Counted from the first letter of the stretch, positions 29,081-39,495 are shown. The stretch is DNA of 64,000 nucleotides from Actinobaculum sp. 313 (GCF_003073475.1 NZ_CP029033.1:1550001-1614000), one strand, 5' to 3'. The notes: a model not told the origin generated them from the letters alone. Made by a program: numbers and translations.

Positions 29081-31210
29081 CTAGGCGTCGATGCGCTCGC
29101 GATCGATATCCGCAGCACCGGCAACGATGAAGTCGCGCCGTGGCATGACATCACTGCCCATCAACAGCTCAAAAATCGTCTCGGCCTCCCGCAGAGCATG
29201 TTCATCCTCCATGCGAATACGCCGGAGGGTCCGCCGGGCCGGATCCATCGTGGTTTCCGCCAGCTGGTGGGCATCCATCTCCCCCAAGCCCTTGTAGCGT
29301 TGGATCGGCTCCTTGTATCGCCGCCCGCTGCGTTCCAAGCGCTTGAGTACCCGGTGAAGCTCGGGTTCGGAATAGGTGTAGATGTACTCACCCTTCTTCC
29401 CACCAGAACCTGCCACCTCGACGCGATGCAGCGGCGGCACGGCCGCGAAAACTCGCCCGGCTTCCACCATTGGACGCATATAGCGGAAGAAAAGCGTCAG
29501 GAGCAGGGTGCGGATGTGGGCGCCGTCGACGTCGGCGTCAGTCATCATAATGATCTTGCCGTAACGTGCGGCGTTAAGATCGAAGGTGCGGCCGGATCCG
29601 GCGCCAACCACCTGGATGATCGATGCCACTTCTGCGTTGCGAAGGATATCGGCCGGAGACGCTTTCTGAACGTTGAGAATCTTTCCGCGGATGGGCAAGA
29701 GCGCCTGAAAATCCGAGGAACGCGCCAGCTTGGCCGTTCCGAGGGCGGAGTCGCCCTCAACGATGAACAACTCGGTATGTTCAACGTCCTCGCTGCGGCA
29801 GTCCGCGAGTTTGGCGGGCAATGCCGAAGCTTCCAGGGCGTTCTTGCGCCGGGAGATCTCTTTGTGCATGCGCGCCGCAACACGTGCGCGCATCTCGGCG
29901 ACCACCTTTTCCAACAGGCGAGAGGTCTCCGTTTTCTGGTCGCGTTTTGAGGAAGTGAGGACACGTGTCAGCTCGGTTTCCACCACGTTGGCCACGATTC
30001 CCCGCACCGGGGCCGTGCCGAGGATCTCCTTGGTCTGGCCTTCGAACTGTGGCTCGGGTAGCCGCACCGTGACGACGGCGGTCAGCCCAGCAAGCACGTC
30101 GTCCTTCTCAATCTTCGGATCACGCGCGGTGATGTGAAGGCGACGTGAATTGGAGTCGATCAGGGCTCGCATCACTTTCATGACGCCCTGCTCGAAGCCG
30201 GTCTGATGTGTGCCGCCTCCCGGAGTGCGGATGATATTGACGAAGGATTCCTCCGTGGTGTCGTACCCGGTTCCCCAGCGCAACGCAATATCTACCTGAC
30301 AGGTGCGTTCCATCTCCTTCGTTTTCAGATGGCCCGTCTTCTTGTCGAACACCTGCACGTTCTCGGTGAAGGCGCCCTCACCGGTCAGATGCATGGTGGC
30401 GGTCACCGCCGGATCGGTGGCGAGGAAGTCGACGAAATCGCACGTGCCGCCATGAAAGCAGAAGGTCTCTTCGCTGGTCTCCTCCGCTCCGGGTGTGCCG
30501 GCCAGACGACGCTCGTCGATAATCGTGATCGACAGGCCCGGAATGAGGAAGGCCGTCTGCCGCACTCGTTCCACCAGCTCGTCGTAGGAGAATTGAGCCG
30601 AGGCGAGGAAGATCTCGGGATCGGCCCAGTACCGCACCCGGGTTCCGGTGCGTTTCTTAGCCACTTTGCCCACCACATCAAGCTCGGAGGCACTGGTAAA
30701 AGGTGTGAAATCCGAGTCTGGGGAGGGGCCGCGCCGCGAGTCAGAATATCGGCCCGGTTCGCCACGGCGAAATTGCATCTGGTAGGTCTTCCCCGCCCTA
30801 TCAACCTGTACGTCCATACGAGCTGATAGTGCATTGACCACCGAGGCTCCGACCCCGTGTAGGCCGCCGGAAGATGTGTAGGAGCTACCACCGAACTTCC
30901 CGCCGGCGTGCAGCTTTGTGTACACCACTTCGACGCCGCTCAGCCCAATGCCGGGTACGGTATCAACTGGTACACCGCGTCCGTCGTCGCTCACTTCAAC
31001 GGAACCATCGGCAAATAGGCGTACGGTGATGTTCTTCGCAACGCCTTCGAGCGCCTCGTCCACCGCATTGTCGATGATCTCCCACAGGCAGTGCATTAAG
31101 CCCCTCGAGTCGGTGGAGCCGATATACATTCCGGGGCGTTTCCGAACAGCCTCCAGGCCTTCTAGGACTTGGAGGTGACGTGCGGTATAGGTCTCGACAT
31201 TCTGTGCCAC
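29081..31210 (-). CDS. parE: DNA topoisomerase IV subunit B (ParE)
   Basis: The protein has about 709 aa. The ATPase domain begins RKRPGMYIGSTDSRGL, with EIIDNAVDEAL and the GGLHGVGASVVNAL loop. The TOPRIM domain has EGDSALGTAKLARSSDF and DADVDGAHIRTLLLTLFF. It powers strand passage with ParC. I prefer GTG 31210 (AQNVETYTARHL), where homologues start; TTG 31240 and GTG 31237 are longer options. No strong ribosome site is seen for any. It converges with parC. Confidence 0.93.
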   Translation of the reverse strand: MAQNVETYTARHLQVLEGLEAVRKRPGMYIGSTDSRGLMHCLWEIIDNAVDEALEGVAKNITVRLFADGSVEVSDDGRGVPVDTVPGIGLSGVEVVYTKLHAGGKFGGSSYTSSGGLHGVGASVVNALSARMDVQVDRAGKTYQMQFRRGEPGRYSDSRRGPSPDSDFTPFTSASELDVVGKVAKKRTGTRVRYWADPEIFLASAQFSYDELVERVRQTAFLIPGLSITIIDERRLAGTPGAEETSEETFCFHGGTCDFVDFLATDPAVTATMHLTGEGAFTENVQVFDKKTGHLKTKEMERTCQVDIALRWGTGYDTTEESFVNIIRTPGGGTHQTGFEQGVMKVMRALIDSNSRRLHITARDPKIEKDDVLAGLTAVVTVRLPEPQFEGQTKEILGTAPVRGIVANVVETELTRVLTSSKRDQKTETSRLLEKVVAEMRARVAARMHKEISRRKNALEASALPAKLADCRSEDVEHTELFIVEGDSALGTAKLARSSDFQALLPIRGKILNVQKASPADILRNAEVASIIQVVGAGSGRTFDLNAARYGKIIMMTDADVDGAHIRTLLLTLFFRYMRPMVEAGRVFAAVPPLHRVEVAGSGGKKGEYIYTYSEPELHRVLKRLERSGRRYKEPIQRYKGLGEMDAHQLAETTMDPARRTLRRIRMEDEHALREAETIFELLMGSDVMPRRDFIVAGAADIDRERIDA

Positions 31211-31507
31211 GATGGCAATGCTACGTTCCGTGTGCACCAAATCGCGTCATTGGCGCACACAGGCGGGAAAAGTCACGTTCTCCGCCAATTCGTTCGCGGG
31301 TGCGGGTCTGTGCGGCGAGCCCCCAGGACGGTTGGGTCAAAACCCTGAGGTCCAAGGCCGGGTGTATCTATACGCCTGGCTGGCTGCGCCGGGCAAATCC
31401 ATACCGGAAGGACCGATGTCGAGCGGGTTTGTGCGCCGAACGCCAAGCTGGAGCGGCTCCACACGCCCAGGGCTACGATCTCCTTTTGGTGCCTCAGGCG
31501 GCGGCGC
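31211..31507. other. Intergenic region between parE and the DUF7455 gene
   Basis: About 300 bases contain the parE promoter region and the downstream end of the DUF7455 gene. Only short, unconvincing ORFs occur. I see no terminator or repeat. Confidence 0.4.
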
Positions 31508-31708
31508 TCACAAGCTGGCGATACGCTCACGCTCATCCTGGATGGAGACGGCGGCTTCGCGTAGCGTGTCCAGATGCTCATTGGCGTGATGCCCGCAGAA
31601 GAACAATTCACCGTACGGCAAAACAACGCGCACATACGCTTGCGCCCCGCAGGCGTCGCAACGGTCGTCGGCGGTTAGCGTGACTTCATCAGGCAGTGTT
31701 GTACTCAC
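31508..31708 (-). CDS. DUF7455 family small zinc-finger-like protein
   Basis: The protein has 66 aa. Two pairs of metal-type ligands are visible, CDACGAQAYVRV and FFCGHHANEH, the classic pattern of this actinobacterial family encoded near sigA. Start is GTG 31708. It is divergent from the exonuclease gene. Function is unknown. Confidence 0.85.
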   Translation of the reverse strand: MSTTLPDEVTLTADDRCDACGAQAYVRVVLPYGELFFCGHHANEHLDTLREAAVSIQDERERIASL

Positions 31709-31810
31709 ACTGATATCAAAGCACCTTTGGGGCAGAAGATTCCCATCCGTCCATGGCGTTCACCCGTGGCGTACTTCGGTGTTGCGCGACTGCGCGGTAG
31801 AGTACCGCCT

Positions 31811-32467
31811 GTGCCGACAGGACATCGAAAGAAGAGGACCGGGAGGGCGGGTTTCGCCGTCGTCGACTGCGAAACGACCGGCTTGAGTCCAACTCGGGAT
31901 CGCATCATCGAGATAGGCGTTGTTCTACTCGACGATTCGGGCGCTGCCGAGGGCGAGTGGTCATCGCTTGTAAACCCGGGCCGTCCGGTATCTGCGCAGT
32001 TCATTCACGGTCTGAGAGACGACGACGTGGCCGATGCTCCTTCCTTCGCGGAGATTCTCTCAACCCTGGTTCCCCTATTGCGGGGGCGTTCCATTACCGC
32101 TCATAACGCGCGCTTTGACATTGCGTTTCTCAATGCCGCCTTCCACCGCTCCTCCTATCCACTCACCTTCCCGCTGGATGCGGCTGTGTGCACGATGGAA
32201 CTGTCAAAGATCTACTTGCCAGCGGGTCGTCATTCGCTGTTGGAAGCGGCGCAACGAGCCGGGATACGCGCCCACCAGCACCATCGGGCCTTGGCGGACG
32301 CCTGGACAGCAGCCGAGCTGTTGCGCGCCTATCTGGCGGCGGAAGAGAACGGAGTGCGTTACCTTCCGCAAGCCGTATCACGCGATGGCCAGGTCATGTT
32401 GCCGGCTGCATGGGTCGACGCACAGGAACGGGCGGCACGGGTTGCCTGGCCTGACTCGCTGCTTTAG
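31811..32467 (+). CDS. DEDDh 3'-5' exonuclease (DnaQ-like)
   Basis: The protein has about 218 aa. FAVVDCETTGLSPTRDRIIEIG gives exo I, TAHNARFDIAFLNAAF exo II and HHRALADAWTAAEL exo III with the His of the DEDDh class. It resembles the epsilon proofreading subunit or RNase T-like exonucleases, but it is a stand-alone domain. GTG 31811 is my best start; the frame is open from 31727 and GTG 31766 is possible. No clear ribosome site is seen, so a leaderless transcript may apply. Confidence 0.82.
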   Translation: MPTGHRKKRTGRAGFAVVDCETTGLSPTRDRIIEIGVVLLDDSGAAEGEWSSLVNPGRPVSAQFIHGLRDDDVADAPSFAEILSTLVPLLRGRSITAHNARFDIAFLNAAFHRSSYPLTFPLDAAVCTMELSKIYLPAGRHSLLEAAQRAGIRAHQHHRALADAWTAAELLRAYLAAEENGVRYLPQAVSRDGQVMLPAAWVDAQERAARVAWPDSLL

Positions 32468-32733
32468 GGTTACTCCGCTTTGTACTCCTTCGCTTCGGGC
32501 GCCTCGAACCTATGACCTCCCCTTTAGAACTGCTCTACTTCAGGACTCCTCCGCTCAGCTACCTGGTGCGATTCTCCGCGTTAATCGCGGAACATGGGGA
32601 AGACCCGGAGATTTTGGCCGTGACCTTGGATGTTTCTGCAGTCGCGGCCGCGTCGCGGAAGTGAGTGGTGCAAGGGGCCCTTTCCCACATGCAGCACGCG
32701 GCCCTCACCCGCAACCGAGGCCATATGTGCAGC
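32468..32733. other. Intergenic region before the sigA terminator
   Basis: These 266 bases between the convergent exonuclease and sigA genes hold no ORF I can support. The text at 32505-32530 faintly resembles a tRNA T-arm, but no cloverleaf can be built. Confidence 0.4.
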
Positions 32734-32760
32734 TGACCGCCGCTTAAACAGCGGCGGTCA
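32734..32760. terminator. Bidirectional hairpin between the exonuclease and sigA genes
   Basis: TGACCGCCGCT and AGCGGCGGTCA form a perfect 11-bp stem with loop TAAAC. It lies between two convergent genes, 62 bases past the sigA stop. It may serve both strands. Confidence 0.75.
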
Positions 32761-32822
32761 GTAGCAAAAGACCCGGTCCATCTGAAGGCGCAGCTCGGAA
32801 AAGAACCGAGCCGGGTAAAGGC

Positions 32823-34502
32823 TCAGTCCAGGTAGTCGCGTAGCACTTGCGACCGCGACGGGTGGCGCAGTTTCGACATTGTCTTCGATTCAATCTGCCG
32901 GATGCGTTCCCGTGTCACCCCGTATACCTTGCCGATTTCGTCCAAGGTCTTCGGTTGGCCATCGGTCAAGCCGAAGCGCATGGAGACAACACCGGCTTCG
33001 CGCTCAGAAAGGGTGTCGAGCACTTGGTGCAACTGCTCCTGCAGCAGGGTGAATCCCACCGCGTCGGCCGGAACAACGGCCTCGGAGTCCTCGATGAGGT
33101 CGCCGAACTCACTATCGCCGTCTTCACCTAGAGGCGTATGCAGTGAGATGGGCTCGCGTCCATACTTCTGCACCTCGATGACCTTCTCCTCGGTCATGTC
33201 GAGTTCCTTCGCAAGTTCGGTGGTTGTGGGTTCGCGTCCGAGGTCCTGCAGCATCTGCCGTTGCACGCGTGCCAGTTTGTTGATGACTTCGACCATATGC
33301 ACCGGGATGCGGATGGTTCGCGCCTGATCTGCCATTGCACGTGTGATGGCTTGGCGAATCCACCACGTGGCGTAAGTGGAGAACTTATAGCCCTTGGTGT
33401 AGTCGAACTTCTCCACCGCTCGTACCAGGCCGAGATTGCCTTCCTGGATCAGATCGAGGAAGAGCATGCCGCGTCCCGTGTAACGCTTCGCCAGCGACAC
33501 CACGAGGCGGAGATTGGCCTCCAACAGGTGGTTCTTCGCCTGCTGCCCGTCACGCATAATGGCACGCAATTCGCGGATATAGGTACGGTCCGTCTCTTTG
33601 TCCAGTGCACCGGACTGCAGAATATGTGCCGCGTACAGGCCGGCTTCGATCCTCTTGGCCAGCTCTACTTCTTCTTCGGCATTCAGCAGGGAAACCTTGC
33701 CGATTTGCTTGAGATAGTCCTTGACCGGATCAGCGGTGGCACCGGCGACGTGCACGCGTACTGCCGGCTCATCCGATTCGTCGGAATCGGTAACCGTGAA
33801 CGCACCCTTAGAGCTCGTCGCTTCCTTGGCGGGTGCCGATTTAGCGGCCGTCGTTGAGTCTTTCACCGACTTATCGTCGTCGGCGTTATCGTCGTCGGCG
33901 TCATCCGAGACATCATCCTCATCCAGATCCGCGTCGTCCCCATCAGCGGCATCAAGATCGAGGTTGTCATCCTCCAGTGCATCCGCCTCTTCCGGTGAAG
34001 CCACTGCATCCGCTTCGTCTTCGGCAGGCGAACTCGACTGCACAGCGGACTCGCCCGCATCCTCGGCTACGGTCTGGGCGGATAGAGCCTCCGCCGCCGT
34101 CTCGTCCTCGCCTGCCGTATCAGCTGGTGCCGATGCCTTCGCCTTCTTAACGGAGCCCTTCGGCTTGGCACTGGACGCCTTCTTCCCCGTCGTCTTTTGC
34201 TCGGCCATCTTCTGCTCTACTACCGCACCATCGGCCTGCACAATCGACTCATCGTTCGTCGCCTCCTGTGCGGCCGACTCGACTTTGGCTGTTTTCGCCG
34301 CATCGCGGGCCTGCTTTGCCTTCGACGTCGTTGACTTCTTGCGCGCCGTCGACTTCGTCTTTTCTGTGCTACCTGTGGTAGCCGCCGTCGCAGCGGACGA
34401 CCGAGTGGTCTTCTTCCGGCCTGCCTTTTTCTCGGGTGCTACCGCAACATCATCAGTGGTAGCAACGGACAAATTGTCGACTTCGGCGGTCTTAGTGGCC
34501 AC
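32823..34502 (-). CDS. sigA: Primary RNA polymerase sigma factor SigA (RpoD)
   Basis: The protein has 559 aa. The first 250 residues or so are low complexity: a Lys/Ala/Thr-rich part resembling histone-like tails, then a very acidic Asp/Glu part. The sigma-70 core follows: region 1.2 ([16 protein letters not shown]), region 2 ([36 protein letters not shown]), region 3 and region 4 ([20 protein letters not shown]). It directs transcription of housekeeping genes. Start GTG 34502 has an AAAGGTGT site; the frame extends to 34583 but without support. Confidence 0.96.
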   Translation of the reverse strand: MATKTAEVDNLSVATTDDVAVAPEKKAGRKKTTRSSAATAATTGSTEKTKSTARKKSTTSKAKQARDAAKTAKVESAAQEATNDESIVQADGAVVEQKMAEQKTTGKKASSAKPKGSVKKAKASAPADTAGEDETAAEALSAQTVAEDAGESAVQSSSPAEDEADAVASPEEADALEDDNLDLDAADGDDADLDEDDVSDDADDDNADDDKSVKDSTTAAKSAPAKEATSSKGAFTVTDSDESDEPAVRVHVAGATADPVKDYLKQIGKVSLLNAEEEVELAKRIEAGLYAAHILQSGALDKETDRTYIRELRAIMRDGQQAKNHLLEANLRLVVSLAKRYTGRGMLFLDLIQEGNLGLVRAVEKFDYTKGYKFSTYATWWIRQAITRAMADQARTIRIPVHMVEVINKLARVQRQMLQDLGREPTTTELAKELDMTEEKVIEVQKYGREPISLHTPLGEDGDSEFGDLIEDSEAVVPADAVGFTLLQEQLHQVLDTLSEREAGVVSMRFGLTDGQPKTLDEIGKVYGVTRERIRQIESKTMSKLRHPSRSQVLRDYLD

Positions 34503-34887
34503 GTGACACCTTTCAACGAAGAACCAGACAGCTGGCGAAAGCACATCATACCGCCGCTGGAGAGAACTCGGTACATACGCCACAACGCGTCTGCCCCGGA
34601 AAATGTTCCCGGCGTGTGCTCCAGTTCTCGCTCAGCTGTGGCCTGAATCAGGACAAGAGGCATGCTTTCCGCAGATTCCGACGCCGGAGCACTCCTTCCG
34701 TTTCACCCGCGTCTTCCGAAAGAGGTAACTCCGCCACGCACCATCTTTCGCCTAGGACGACTCTCGTCTAGGACGAACACTGGTGGCCGACCAGTTCGGC
34801 GCCTCTCCGTCTGAGGCGAGCCGCATCCGGCTGAGGCGAGCCGCGTGTTCCAATCGGCACAGAATCACCGGACGCGCAGTCGGTCTC
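34503..34887. other. Intergenic region between sigA and DUF4192 with short repeats
   Basis: These 385 bases lie upstream of sigA and downstream of DUF4192. They contain two short direct repeats: CTAGGACGA at 34752-34760 and 34768-34776 (period 16), and CTGAGGCGAGCCGC at 34811-34824 and 34831-34844 (period 20). No gene is supported. The sigA promoter must lie here but I cannot place it. Confidence 0.5.
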
Positions 34888-36102
34888 TCATTCGCAACGA
34901 GTCATCCAGGGCGGTAGAACATGGAAGGCCAGCGTCTGCGCGAGGATTCGCACCAGAGAGTGACTCGGATCAATATCCATGGCTGCTTTCACCCGCTCGT
35001 GTGCGATGGAGTTGCGCCCCGACCACCAGGCAAGGTATCCGCTGGCCGCCAAGGCGCAGGCATCGTCGGCGGGTGCAACCGCAGCGCAACGCTCCAACAA
35101 CGCGCGCGTTTTCTCCAATCGCTCGATATCGGGAACACGATGCGCCGCACGTATGAGCCCGAAGGCAAGAGAGTCCTCATCAAGGTCCACCAGCCCGCCA
35201 TCGTCGTGCGCCACAGCATAAAGAAGTACCCGGTCACGGACACGGAAGTCATGTAGTGCAACATTTGCACACCCGCGTTCGGCGATGGTCTCAGTTCCGT
35301 CCTTTTGCAGAATCTCATTCCACAGTTTGCACCCGGCTACGAAGTGGTTCACCTCATCGGCCAGCCACTTCTCGCCGGCCCGAGCGGCCAGTCGCAGTTC
35401 CGAGCAGCTCGCGCGAGAGATCGTCTGTACCGGAGGCTCTTCCAAGGGAGCGCTGCCCTGCGCTATAAGTTGCAAAGCAAGCTCTCGGGTCGCAAGTTCA
35501 TCGCAAGCATGTAGCTCCGGCTCAGGCTCGTCGAATACGCACCACTGGTGGGAATCCGCAACCATCGCCATGAGCAGGCCAGCCTGCGGCGCCGCCTCCC
35601 GGATCGCTAAGCAAATGTCGTGAAGAGTCCGTGCCTCGGGACCGTGCAGGAACGACACTACATCGCCGCAATACAGCGCGAGCACACACCGTTGCACACC
35701 GTACTCCCGGATAATCTGCGCAAGTTCGAGACCGTATCCCGCCTCTAGGTACGGCGCCTGTGCACCTGCTCCAGCATCCGATACATCCGCGTCTACGCCA
35801 CAGTCCGTTTCATGCAAGTCCGCACCCCGGCCCATTGACTGTGCAACCGCATCATCAAAGCGTCGACGCCGGTCACCCGCCGCCGTATCGTGTTCTGCCG
35901 ATTCAGCCGGTGCTAGCGCAGCACTGTCTGATGGCTCCAGGTTTATCGTCACAATTGGCCCCATACAAGCACGTTTCCCGGTTGCATCCACGCCGAGTTC
36001 GTCCAATCCAAGTAGCACCAGGTGATGCCGCGGATAGTATCCAAGAAGGTGAGGAATGAGCACAAGGGCATCCTCCGGCCCGTGAATAACAAGAGTTTCC
36101 AT
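34888..36102 (-). CDS. DUF4192 family protein
   Basis: The protein has 404 aa. The opening LVIHGPEDALVLIPHLLGYYPRHHLVLLGL (residues 4-33) is the DUF4192 hallmark, and the rest ends in a helical ALAASGYLAWWSGRNSIAHE repeat-like region typical of the family. No signal peptide or catalytic motif is visible. Function is unknown; the gene is common near sigA in actinobacteria. It is divergent from the polyprenyl synthetase gene. Confidence 0.85.
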   Translation of the reverse strand: METLVIHGPEDALVLIPHLLGYYPRHHLVLLGLDELGVDATGKRACMGPIVTINLEPSDSAALAPAESAEHDTAAGDRRRRFDDAVAQSMGRGADLHETDCGVDADVSDAGAGAQAPYLEAGYGLELAQIIREYGVQRCVLALYCGDVVSFLHGPEARTLHDICLAIREAAPQAGLLMAMVADSHQWCVFDEPEPELHACDELATRELALQLIAQGSAPLEEPPVQTISRASCSELRLAARAGEKWLADEVNHFVAGCKLWNEILQKDGTETIAERGCANVALHDFRVRDRVLLYAVAHDDGGLVDLDEDSLAFGLIRAAHRVPDIERLEKTRALLERCAAVAPADDACALAASGYLAWWSGRNSIAHERVKAAMDIDPSHSLVRILAQTLAFHVLPPWMTRCE

Positions 36103-36307
36103 GCCTCCATCTCAACGGAGAGCCGTATCGGCAGCATAGGTCCCTTCTGCACCGGTGGATTACCTCTGCATTTCGGCGGTTGTGGATACGGCGAGCAGGG
36201 ACTGTATTCACTACAGTGTTCGCGATGACGTATGGGCAGTCGGCGTGGAAACAGAAGGCCTAGGTGTACCCATCACATGGCACCGACCATCCCGCTAAGC
36301 TAACCGC

Positions 36308-37402
36308 ATGAGCTTCGAAGCTGCATCCGCAGACCCGGTAGACCCAAACGATTTTCGTGCAGCAGTCACGGCACGCTGCCTGGCTGTGCTCGACTCGCTG
36401 AGCACGCTTTTTGGCAACAGCGACGCCGTCGCGGAACTACAAGCGGTCACGCGCCCCTTCCTCGCCGGAGGAAAGCGTACTCGCGCCACCCTGCTACTCG
36501 CTGGATGGTGCTGCGCCACCGATGAACCGACGTCACCCGCCGTGAGTGCAGGGGCAGCGCTGGAACTCTTCCAGGCCTCCGCACTCGTCCACGACGATGT
36601 CATCGATGCATCCCCTACTCGCCGCGGTCTGCCCGCCGCACACGCAGCGTTTGCCCAACGCCACCAATCCGCCGATTGGACAGGCGACCCGTCACGCTTC
36701 GGTACCGCAGCCGCAATCACACTTGGCGACCTATTACTGTCCGAGGCGGTGAGTGAATTCGCACGCGCCGGAGCCCTTGTTCCCTCGATACGCGCTCAGG
36801 CGGCCACGGGAGTTTTTCACGACATGACGCTGGAAGTTGCCTACGGGCAATTCCTCGACATTCGCGCCGAGAATCTGCCGCTGGCCGATCCTTCCACCGA
36901 AGGCAGTAATGCGCTGACGATTCTCCGCCATAAGAGCGCGCGTTATTCGGTCGAGCTTCCGCTAATTATCGGTGCCACGTTGGCAGGCGCACCCAGCGAC
37001 CTCCTTGCCGGTCTTCGCCGAGTGGGTACCCCACTGGGAGAGGCGTTCCAGTTGCGCGATGACGATCTCGGAATATTCGGGGACCCGCAGACAACTGGGA
37101 AACCCTCCGGCGCTGATTTCAGCGAAGGAAAACGTACCGTCCTCCTATCCTTATCCCGAGCACTCGCATCGAGTTCCAACCGGGACTGGCTCGAGCAGAA
37201 TCTCGGTTCGCCCCTGAACCACGACGGCGTGGAGCACCTGCGACGGATCATCATCAAGTGCGGCGCGCGTCAACGGCACGAAGACATGATTAACCAACGG
37301 GAAGAGGAAGCACGGTCTGCCCTCAAGGAGTTTCCCGCTCGCTCCGTCGGCACAGCCCTACTGAGTTCTCTATTTGATGAGCTCTCCGCCCGCGCACGCT
37401 AA
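36308..37402 (+). CDS. Polyprenyl diphosphate synthase (trans-isoprenyl)
   Basis: The enzyme has 364 aa. The first aspartate-rich motif is LVHDDVIDASPTRRG (near residue 97), and the second is LRDDDLGIFGDPQTTGKPSG (near 257), followed by the EGKRT box. It condenses isopentenyl diphosphate with an allylic primer to give a C15-C45 chain for quinones or carriers; chain length cannot be judged safely. It depends on the MEP pathway, whose first gene dxs is frameshifted in this window. No clear Shine-Dalgarno site precedes ATG 36308. Confidence 0.92.
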   Translation: MSFEAASADPVDPNDFRAAVTARCLAVLDSLSTLFGNSDAVAELQAVTRPFLAGGKRTRATLLLAGWCCATDEPTSPAVSAGAALELFQASALVHDDVIDASPTRRGLPAAHAAFAQRHQSADWTGDPSRFGTAAAITLGDLLLSEAVSEFARAGALVPSIRAQAATGVFHDMTLEVAYGQFLDIRAENLPLADPSTEGSNALTILRHKSARYSVELPLIIGATLAGAPSDLLAGLRRVGTPLGEAFQLRDDDLGIFGDPQTTGKPSGADFSEGKRTVLLSLSRALASSSNRDWLEQNLGSPLNHDGVEHLRRIIIKCGARQRHEDMINQREEEARSALKEFPARSVGTALLSSLFDELSARAR

Positions 37403-37567
37403 CAGACGCTCCATACGGCCGTCGTCGCTCCCGGGAGGGGAGGCAGCGCCTATGAATCCCTGGCGACGCACAGGCGTAGCTCGGACGGGAACTCACCCCG
37501 CCGGGCCCGCGCGGCCCGTGACGGCCAACCACCGCGGACCGAGAACACAAATGACTCTCTGCGGGGC

Positions 37568-37924
37568 TCAGAAAGCCAGCGCCGCTATAACACGGCGTAC
37601 CGCTTTCACACGGCTTGACCGTAACGCCTCCAGAGGCGTTACGCCGAGCTCGTCATCAACCCTATTGAGCCAATTCATTGCCTCATCATCTGAGAACCCG
37701 GCATCCCGCAACGCCGTTACCGTCCCCCGCAGGGAGGCCAAAACAGTGATCTCTCCCTCCTTCTCGGTCAGTTCCCCACGCGGGATCATTAGTGCATTGT
37801 TCTCACCGCGGCGCACCGCCAGGAGTCGATTATCCGCCAGCATATTGCGGATTTCACGTTGACGAACACCAAGAAGCTCGGCGATCTCTGGAATGGACAA
37901 CCACTCAGACGTCTCATTACTCAC
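37568..37924 (-). CDS. Rv2175c-type DNA-binding protein
   Basis: The protein has about 118 aa. SEWLSIPEIAELLGVRQREIRNML is a winged helix-turn-helix near the N-terminus, and the C-terminal half is the conserved Rv2175c domain. In M. tuberculosis this protein is a substrate of kinase PknL, and a PASTA kinase gene lies 1.8 kb away here, so a similar relation is likely. I prefer GTG 37924 because homologues start there and TACGAT seven bases upstream could be the -10 of a leaderless transcript; ATG 37969 is the alternative. An 11-bp hairpin, CGTAACGCCTC-CA-GAGGCGTTACG, lies inside the gene at 37620-37643. Confidence 0.83.
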   Translation of the reverse strand: MSNETSEWLSIPEIAELLGVRQREIRNMLADNRLLAVRRGENNALMIPRGELTEKEGEITVLASLRGTVTALRDAGFSDDEAMNWLNRVDDELGVTPLEALRSSRVKAVRRVIAALAF

Positions 37925-38091
37925 GCCGAAATCGTACCCGCAATAGAGCAAATAGTTGGAAAGATTCAACTCGACACGCTATTGTCACATATGAAACATG
38001 AGCATCAGCTTCATCATAATTCGCATTTATCACGCAATTGGTGCTGCTGACACAGGGAGGCAAAGCGGCTCAGCCGCAACGGAGGTACATC

Positions 38092-39495
38092 ATGTCCAAG
38101 GGCTCGCGAACCGTGCGTACGTCAGGTGCCGTTCTCGCGGCAACGACGATGATCGGTTTTGTGGCGCCACCGGCGCACGCCCAGGAACCGACTACCGGTA
38201 ATCTGGCGCTGGCCCGGCACACGTCCGAGCCCGTCAAGGCAAACGCGATGAGCTATCGCGTATCCAACGCCGATACCTTGGCCTCCATCGCCCAGCGCAC
38301 CGGAGTACCCGAGGGTGTCATCGCATCAACCAATGGGCTCTCGCCCTCGTCTTCGCTCCGGAGCGGAAGTCTGCTCTCCATTCCGGCCCCGACTGTGCGC
38401 ACAGCCAATACGGCCACCGTCCACACTGTGACCCGCGGTGAGACACTCTCCGGCATCGCCAAACGCTACAACACGACCGTGGCACAAATCGTCTCCGCCA
38501 ACTCACTGAAGAATCCGAACCGTATCTACGTCGGCCAGAAACTCACCATTCCAGCCGGGAACGGAGCCGCACCGTCGGCGCAGCAGTCAACTTCGAGCGC
38601 AACGTCGTCAACTGGTACCGCTAGCGCCACGCATACGGTGGCCCGCGGTGAGACTCTCTCCGGCATCGCCAAGCGCTACGGCACCACCACCGCCAACCTC
38701 GCCGCACTAAACTCACTGGCCAACCCCAACCGCATCTACGTCGGCCAGAAACTCACGATCTCCGGAACCGCAAGCACCTCAACATCGTCATCCACGCGGT
38801 CCTCAACTACACAGGCAACAACCGCAACATCAACCGGCACCGCCACCACGCATACGGTGGCCCACGGTGAGACTCTCTCCGGCATCGCCAAGCGCTACGG
38901 CACCACCACCGCCAACCTCGCCGCGCTAAACTCACTGGCCAACCCCAACCGCATCTACGTCGGCCAGAAACTCACGATCTCCGGAACCGCAAGCACGTCA
39001 ACATCGTCATCCACGGTTCCTAACACGTTCCTTGGATACACATACTCGGCGCAAACCAACGCCGCCGCCAACCAGAATAAGAGCACACTGAACGGCATGT
39101 CCGTTCCGTCACGGGCACAAATGCAGCAGATGGTCTACGACACGGCAGTTCAGATGGGCGTCGATCCACGACTGGCACTGGCGCACGCATATGTCGAATC
39201 CGGGTTCGACGCACGTGCGGTGTCACCGGCGAACGCCGTCGGCGTTATGCAGGTGATTCCTTCCTCCGGCCAGTGGGCCTCCCAGATGGTTGGGCGCCAA
39301 CTGGACTTACTTGACCCCCAAGACAACGTCATTGCGGGCGTCGCCATCATCCGTTACCTGCAGACACACGCCAGTTCGCTCGACGAAGGAATCGCCGGCT
39401 ATTACCAGGGTCTGGGTGGGGTGCAGCGCAACGGCATGCGTCCCGACACACAGCAGTACGTGACAAAGGTCAAGAATGCCATGTCTCGTTTCTGA
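38092..39495 (+). CDS. Secreted LysM / lytic transglycosylase protein
   Basis: The protein has 467 aa. A signal peptide ends at AHA near residue 31. One degenerate LysM (residues 53-97) and three good LysM repeats follow, each starting [14 protein letters not shown], separated by Ser/Thr linkers. The C-terminal 130 residues are an SLT-like transglycosylase domain with the catalytic Glu in [23 protein letters not shown]. It should bind and cleave peptidoglycan during growth. ATG 38092 has a GGAGG site; a 5-bp hairpin GCGGC-TCA-GCCGC sits just upstream. Two LysM modules are nearly identical at DNA level. Confidence 0.9.
   Translation: MSKGSRTVRTSGAVLAATTMIGFVAPPAHAQEPTTGNLALARHTSEPVKANAMSYRVSNADTLASIAQRTGVPEGVIASTNGLSPSSSLRSGSLLSIPAPTVRTANTATVHTVTRGETLSGIAKRYNTTVAQIVSANSLKNPNRIYVGQKLTIPAGNGAAPSAQQSTSSATSSTGTASATHTVARGETLSGIAKRYGTTTANLAALNSLANPNRIYVGQKLTISGTASTSTSSSTRSSTTQATTATSTGTATTHTVAHGETLSGIAKRYGTTTANLAALNSLANPNRIYVGQKLTISGTASTSTSSSTVPNTFLGYTYSAQTNAAANQNKSTLNGMSVPSRAQMQQMVYDTAVQMGVDPRLALAHAYVESGFDARAVSPANAVGVMQVIPSSGQWASQMVGRQLDLLDPQDNVIAGVAIIRYLQTHASSLDEGIAGYYQGLGGVQRNGMRPDTQQYVTKVKNAMSRF
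38628..39015 (+). repeat. Near-identical tandem repeat encoding two LysM modules
   Basis: The 169-base segments 38628-38796 and 38847-39015 differ at only a few positions and repeat with a period of 219 bases. Each encodes one LysM domain plus the start of a Ser/Thr linker. Such repeats can expand or contract by recombination. Confidence 0.9.

Noticed and set aside
28871-29950. 359-aa plus-strand frame across parE
   Set aside because: It lies antisense to the conserved ParE coding region and overlaps the parC end; it shows no family motif.
32505-32530. tRNA T-arm-like stretch
   Set aside because: No acceptor, D or anticodon stem can be built around it.
33721-34506. 261-aa plus-strand frame rich in Ser and Ala
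   Set aside because: It is the antisense of the low-complexity sigA N-terminus; its composition is a reflection of that gene.
37970-38091. Possible c-di-AMP (ydaO) riboswitch before the LysM gene
   Set aside because: Such riboswitches often precede wall-hydrolase genes in actinobacteria, but the 120-base leader shows only a 5-bp hairpin and none of the conserved core I would expect.
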